DNA from: Proteobacteria bacterium UBA4656
GTDB taxonomy: Bacteria > Pseudomonadota > Gammaproteobacteria > Xanthomonadales > Ahniellaceae
Reading direction: 5' to 3'
NCBI GenBank assembly: GCA_002405525.1
Contig: DHLY01000051.1
Location: forward strand, 1-5,751
DNA length: 5,751 bases
Shown: positions 5,508 through 5,751 of the stretch, one piece after another
Numbering within the stretch: position 1 is the first letter of the stretch
How the letters are laid out: each line of letters starts with the position of its first letter
The notes under the pieces: model-generated
The model's database searches: none
What the model was told of the DNA's origin: nothing
What the model saw: the letters and a program-made list of their open reading frames with translations, nothing else
Translations under genes and position numbers: made by a program

Positions 5508-5751
5508 ATGAACCAGCTCGACCAGCTCAAGGCCTTCACCACCGTGGTGGCCGACACCGGCAACTTCCTCGACATGGCGCGCTTCGCGCCGCGCGATGCG
5601 ACGATCAATCCCTCGCTGATCCTCAAGGCCGTGCAGCATCCGGCCTATGCGCCGCTGGGTATAGGAAGTTCAACCGCCAATTCAATGCAGTCTGCCGGGA
5701 AGCCGGAGGTCGCGCAAGGACCCTGTACGGCGCGGTTCGGGGGGCCGGCGC
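5508..5751 (+). CDS. tal: Transaldolase, N-terminal 50 residues followed by unrelated sequence
   Basis: From ATG at 5508 the product reads [20 protein letters not shown], then [21 protein letters not shown], the unmistakable start of a TalB-type transaldolase. This cytosolic pentose-phosphate enzyme moves a dihydroxyacetone unit between sedoheptulose-7-phosphate and glyceraldehyde-3-phosphate. D16 corresponds to the conserved Asp and N34 to the conserved Asn of the first barrel strands. The Schiff-base Lys would lie much further on. Similarity ends at residue 50 (position 5657). The frame stays open to the window edge, but the last 31 residues ([10 protein letters not shown]...) do not resemble transaldolase. 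The ribosome site is weak (GGA 7 bases upstream). Only 5508-5657 is supported as tal. Confidence 0.85.
   Translation, partial: MNQLDQLKAFTTVVADTGNFLDMARFAPRDATINPSLILKAVQHPAYAPLGIGSSTANSMQSAGKPEVAQGPCTARFGGPA
5658..5751. other. Unassigned sequence fused to the transaldolase start
   Basis: Immediately after PAYAPL the DNA ceases to encode transaldolase. All three plus frames were read. The one starting at 5660 stays open and gives [16 protein letters not shown] followed by RARTLYGAV, which has the look of a real protein and is faintly like the run-up to the RTLYSLRHT box of tyrosine recombinases, but the catalytic RHT is absent. No firm identity can be given. Confidence 0.4.

Noticed and set aside
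5659..5672. GTATAGGAAGTTC resembles an arm of a yeast FRT site (GTATAGGAACTTC)
   Set aside because: It has one mismatch, and no second inverted arm or core spacer is present; probably coincidence.

Overview
The window is strongly GC-rich, apart from an AT-rich promoter patch at about 3283-3325. The protein sequences read like those of a gammaproteobacterium of the Xanthomonadaceae/Lysobacteraceae type (Lysobacter or Luteimonas-like). That placement rests on remembered resemblance of the M56, RodA and transaldolase sequences and was not computed. Almost all coding capacity from 1 to about 5275 is on the minus strand; the last 480 bases read on the plus strand.

Region A (3325 down to 1, minus) is one compact operon-like unit. 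A TTGACA promoter overlaps a TACTAA/TTAGTA palindrome cluster. It is followed by a BlaI/MecI-type repressor, a BlaR1-like M56 membrane metallopeptidase, an exported protein with a heptad-repeat Ala-rich tail, and a serine hydrolase of the class C beta-lactamase/penicillin-binding fold that runs off the left edge. The layout resembles a beta-lactam or cell-wall-stress sensing circuit in which the membrane protease inactivates the repressor. The M56 gene and the next ORF lie in the same frame and are separated by a single TGA plus three codons. I read them as one ancestral BlaR1-like protein split by a nonsense codon, or as a naturally split pair.

Region B (3326-3677) holds no gene that I can support.

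Region C (5093 down to 3678, minus) is a tight two-gene cassette. The first protein is about 343 residues, with helix-hairpin-helix/DUF4332-like repeats followed by a carboxypeptidase-regulatory-like beta domain. The second is a 125-residue Cys-rich protein with a CPLC...HPGCLC signature like the C-terminal zinc site of phage minor head proteins. I know of no characterised system with this pair, so it is the best candidate for something undescribed. An open frame ending at 5105 may be the tail of a third, truncated upstream gene.

Region D (about 5282-5751, plus) contains only the last 64 or so codons of rodA, then the first 50 codons of a transaldolase gene, after which similarity stops abruptly at 5658. 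Together with an odd last dozen residues at the left edge, these breaks mean either real rearrangement or contig-end/assembly chimerism. Long-range inference across 5275-5282 and 5658 should be treated cautiously.
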